Shown piece after piece: positions 62,126 through 64,000 of a stretch of DNA of 64,000 bases. Positions within the stretch are counted from its first letter, which is position 1. The number at the start of each line of letters is the position of its first letter. The position numbers and the translations under genes were made by a program. This DNA comes from Paramagnetospirillum magnetotacticum MS-1 (GTDB lineage: Bacteria > Pseudomonadota > Alphaproteobacteria > Rhodospirillales > Magnetospirillaceae), in assembly GCF_000829825.1 (NCBI RefSeq), contig NZ_JXSL01000019.1:39221-103220 (forward strand). The letters run 5' to 3'. Under the pieces are notes generated by a model, which ran no database searches, was not told the origin of the DNA, and saw only the letters and a list, made by a program, of their open reading frames with translations.

Positions 62126-63771
62126 TCCCACCGCCAATTCTCCACCCAATAGGGGGAGGGGTCCTGATGGCCGGTGGGCACCAGCCCCTTCAACGCCTTG
62201 GGCAGGATAAAGGAATCCGATTTGAAGAACAGGGGCAAGGCGGGCAGATCCGCGGCGTAAAGCGCCTGGATCTCGCGCCACAAGGCCTTGCGCTTGTCCT
62301 TGTCCAACTCCACCTCGACCGAATCGATCAGCCGGTCCATGGCCGGACTGGCATAGCCGGTATAATTCTGGCCCGACCAGTTGTTGGCGGCGTTAGGCAC
62401 CATGGCGGAATGGAGCGAGGAGCGCGGCACGCTTTCCGGGGCCGAATACCAGGCGAACAGGGCCATATGGGGGAATTTACGACGGGTCACCGTATCGCCG
62501 AACAGAATGCGGGGCGGCTCGGTCTTCAGGCGCAGTTCCACGCCGATCTTTTTCCACTGGGACTGCATCACCTGGGCCACCATCTCGCGCGAGCGGTTGC
62601 CTGCGGTGGTGACCAGATCCAGCGCAAGACGCTCACCCTTGGCATTGACCCGGATGCCGCCCGGACCCGGCTTCCACCCGGCCTCGTCCAGCAGCGATGC
62701 GGCGCGGACGGGATCGAAGGAGGCCTTGGGCAGATCGGCGGCATAGACCCAGTCCAGGGGTGGAACCAGGGATTCCGCGACGATCTGACGGCCCTCGAAC
62801 AATTGGCGCGACATGGTCTCGCGGTCGAGACCCAGCAGCAGGGCGCGGCGCACCTTGAGATCGGCGAGAATAGGGGAGCCCAGATTGAGATCCAGATGCT
62901 CGTAGGTCAGGCTGGGCTTGGTGACGACATTGAAGCGGGCGCCGTGGCGCTTTTCGAAGGCGATGGCTTGCTCCAGCGGCAGGCCCAGCTCTCCGGCGAT
63001 CATGTCGACTCCACCCGACAGCAGATTGGCCTCCAGCGAGGCGGTGTTCTCGATGGCCTTGATGACGATGCGCTTGAAGGCGGGCTTCGCCCCGCCCCAA
63101 TGGCTGTTGGGCTCCAGCACCACATGGCTGCCCTGGACTACCGCGGTGATGCGGTAGGGGCCGTTATAGAGGCCGGGATTGGTGGAATCCTGGTCATAGG
63201 CGGTGCGGTTGCGGTATTCGGCGGGGGCGCTTTTGAACCGCGGCCCCTCGATATGGGCGGGCAGCAGGCGCAGATCGTTGATGGCGTTGTAGTCGAAGGT
63301 CAGCTTGTCCACATGCAGCGTGAAGCTGCGCGCATCCTTGACCTCGATGCGGGTGATGCGGCGGAACAACTCGGCCGCCGCCACGCCCGATTGCGGGTGG
63401 CGCCCCACCTCCCAACTGAATACCACGTCGTCGCTGGTCACCGGCTTGCCGTCGGCCCAGCGGGAATCGGCGCGCAAGGTATAGGTGGCGGCGATGCCCT
63501 TCTTGCCGCCCGGCAGTGACTCCACTTTGGCCAGGCCGTTCTCCATGCTGGGCAGTGTCTCGCACAGCAGGCAGATCAGTTGCCACGACGCGTCATAGGC
63601 GGTGATGGGCCGCTGCGCGAAGGCCAGGACATAGGTCTTGGCCAGCATGGATTCGATGGACGGGTTCAGCGTCGCCGGAAACTGGGTGATGCCGATGGCA
63701 AGCTCGTCCTTGGCAAGCGCCGGGGCGGCAAACAGGAGTGAGAGGACCAGTGGGGCGAGGCGCTTGAACAT
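62122..63771 (-). CDS. Extracellular solute-binding protein, family 5 (peptide-type)
   Basis: 549 residues with a signal peptide (1-20, ending 'APALA'). Family 5 marks include 'YTLRADSRWADGKPVTSDDVVFSWEV', 'YNGPYRITAVVQGSHVVLEPNSHW' and 'VRRALLLGLDRETMSRQLFEG'. It captures oligopeptides or similar solutes in the periplasm and feeds the two permeases whose genes overlap downstream. There is no lipobox. It is the first gene of the operon; its promoter must lie in the AT-rich stretch at the right end. Confidence 0.93.
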   Translation of the reverse strand: MFKRLAPLVLSLLFAAPALAKDELAIGITQFPATLNPSIESMLAKTYVLAFAQRPITAYDASWQLICLLCETLPSMENGLAKVESLPGGKKGIAATYTLRADSRWADGKPVTSDDVVFSWEVGRHPQSGVAAAELFRRITRIEVKDARSFTLHVDKLTFDYNAINDLRLLPAHIEGPRFKSAPAEYRNRTAYDQDSTNPGLYNGPYRITAVVQGSHVVLEPNSHWGGAKPAFKRIVIKAIENTASLEANLLSGGVDMIAGELGLPLEQAIAFEKRHGARFNVVTKPSLTYEHLDLNLGSPILADLKVRRALLLGLDRETMSRQLFEGRQIVAESLVPPLDWVYAADLPKASFDPVRAASLLDEAGWKPGPGGIRVNAKGERLALDLVTTAGNRSREMVAQVMQSQWKKIGVELRLKTEPPRILFGDTVTRRKFPHMALFAWYSAPESVPRSSLHSAMVPNAANNWSGQNYTGYASPAMDRLIDSVEVELDKDKRKALWREIQALYAADLPALPLFFKSDSFILPKALKGLVPTGHQDPSPYWVENWRWE

Positions 63772-64000
63772 CGTCCTAGAATCAAAGCCCCGTCCCCGGC
63801 TGTCAAGCCAAGGGACTTGCGCCGTCCAAAAATTGAAAACATGGAGATTGAGCTATGCCATATGGCGTAGTTTTTGGAGTATAAAATATATCTTTAGATA
63901 TTAGCACTACTTTGGCATATTTTAGCTACGGGCGGTTTTTTGGGGTTCCCAAGAGCAAGTTTGCGTGATTCATAAGAGGTCGGCTTATGGAGGGCCGATC
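63772..64000. promoter_or_regulatory. AT-rich promoter region with inverted repeat, right edge
   Basis: No gene is seen. An 18-base imperfect inverted repeat, CTATGCCATATGGCGTAG (63853-63870, perfect core GCCATATGGC), is followed by a T5 run and an AT-rich stretch with TATAAAATATAT (63879-63890). It lies about 80 bases upstream of the binding-protein start and could be an operator or the end of a transcript entering from the right. Confidence 0.4.

Noticed and set aside
1..64000. Insertion sequences, prophage, CRISPR arrays or integration sites
   Set aside because: No transposase, integrase, phage gene, spaced direct repeats or tRNA-linked duplication was seen; the tRNA-Asp 3' end is not repeated nearby as far as I can read.

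Overview
The window is GC-rich, densely coded DNA from a free-living, motile alphaproteobacterium. The gene content (OlsB-type ornithine-lipid synthesis, DUF4169, an ECF sigma/NrsF pair, a UPF0126 channel, many chemotaxis and cyclic-di-GMP proteins, a [NiFe] hydrogenase and a multiheme cytochrome) fits Rhodospirillales, and a Magnetospirillum-like organism is my best guess. That is inference: no rRNA or magnetosome gene is present to confirm it.

Layout. 1-3.4 kb: the 3' end of a bacterial alpha-2-macroglobulin gene overlapping pbpC. 3.6-7.9 kb: a PPOX flavoprotein / ECF sigma / NrsF-like anti-sigma chain, an AhpD-like protein divergent from a LysR regulator, and a DUF1223 protein. 7.9-12.4 kb (minus): a small secreted NPCAAK-repeat protein, two small secreted cysteine proteins, a five-heme cytochrome c and a chemoreceptor that carries a frameshift. 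12.9-15.3 kb (minus): a signal-less group 2-type [NiFe] hydrogenase pair whose large subunit ends exactly at the usual maturation cleavage site. 15.4-23.8 kb (minus): a UPF0126 channel, a GGDEF protein, a CheX-receiver fusion and a 1962-residue kinase with pseudokinase, ATPase, GAF, Hpt and HATPase parts. 24.0-31.9 kb (plus): a Gly-rich small protein, a one-module type I polyketide synthase (KS-AT-DH-KR-ACP-TE) broken by an in-frame TAG, and a patatin-fold protein without its catalytic serine.

32-39 kb: a stand-alone CheX-like protein, a hemerythrin-like protein, msrA, a tail-anchored unknown, olsB, a hybrid histidine kinase, and a chemoreceptor followed by a secreted single-Cache protein. 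39.7-51.7 kb (plus): one tightly overlapped chemosensory operon: ParA-like ATPase with a C-terminal membrane segment, CheW, CheR-TPR, CheW, PilJ-like receptor, CheA-REC, CheB and two further histidine kinases. 51.8-64 kb: amtB, tRNA-Asp, DUF4169, a PAS-GGDEF-EAL protein, a CYTH-CHAD protein, a TPR/SPOR lipoprotein, a tandem universal stress protein, and a peptide-type ABC transporter (binding protein and two permeases, no ATPase).

Three sets look like working units. The minus-strand kinase, CheX-receiver and GGDEF genes overlap and suggest a phosphorelay ending in cyclic-di-GMP. The cytochrome-receptor operon lies beside the sensor-type hydrogenase and could be a redox- or hydrogen-linked taxis module. 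The 39.7-51.7 kb operon is an alternative chemosensory system without its own CheY or CheD. The least familiar parts are the hydrogenase/cytochrome/receptor neighbourhood and the PKS/patatin locus with a cysteine-type thioesterase.
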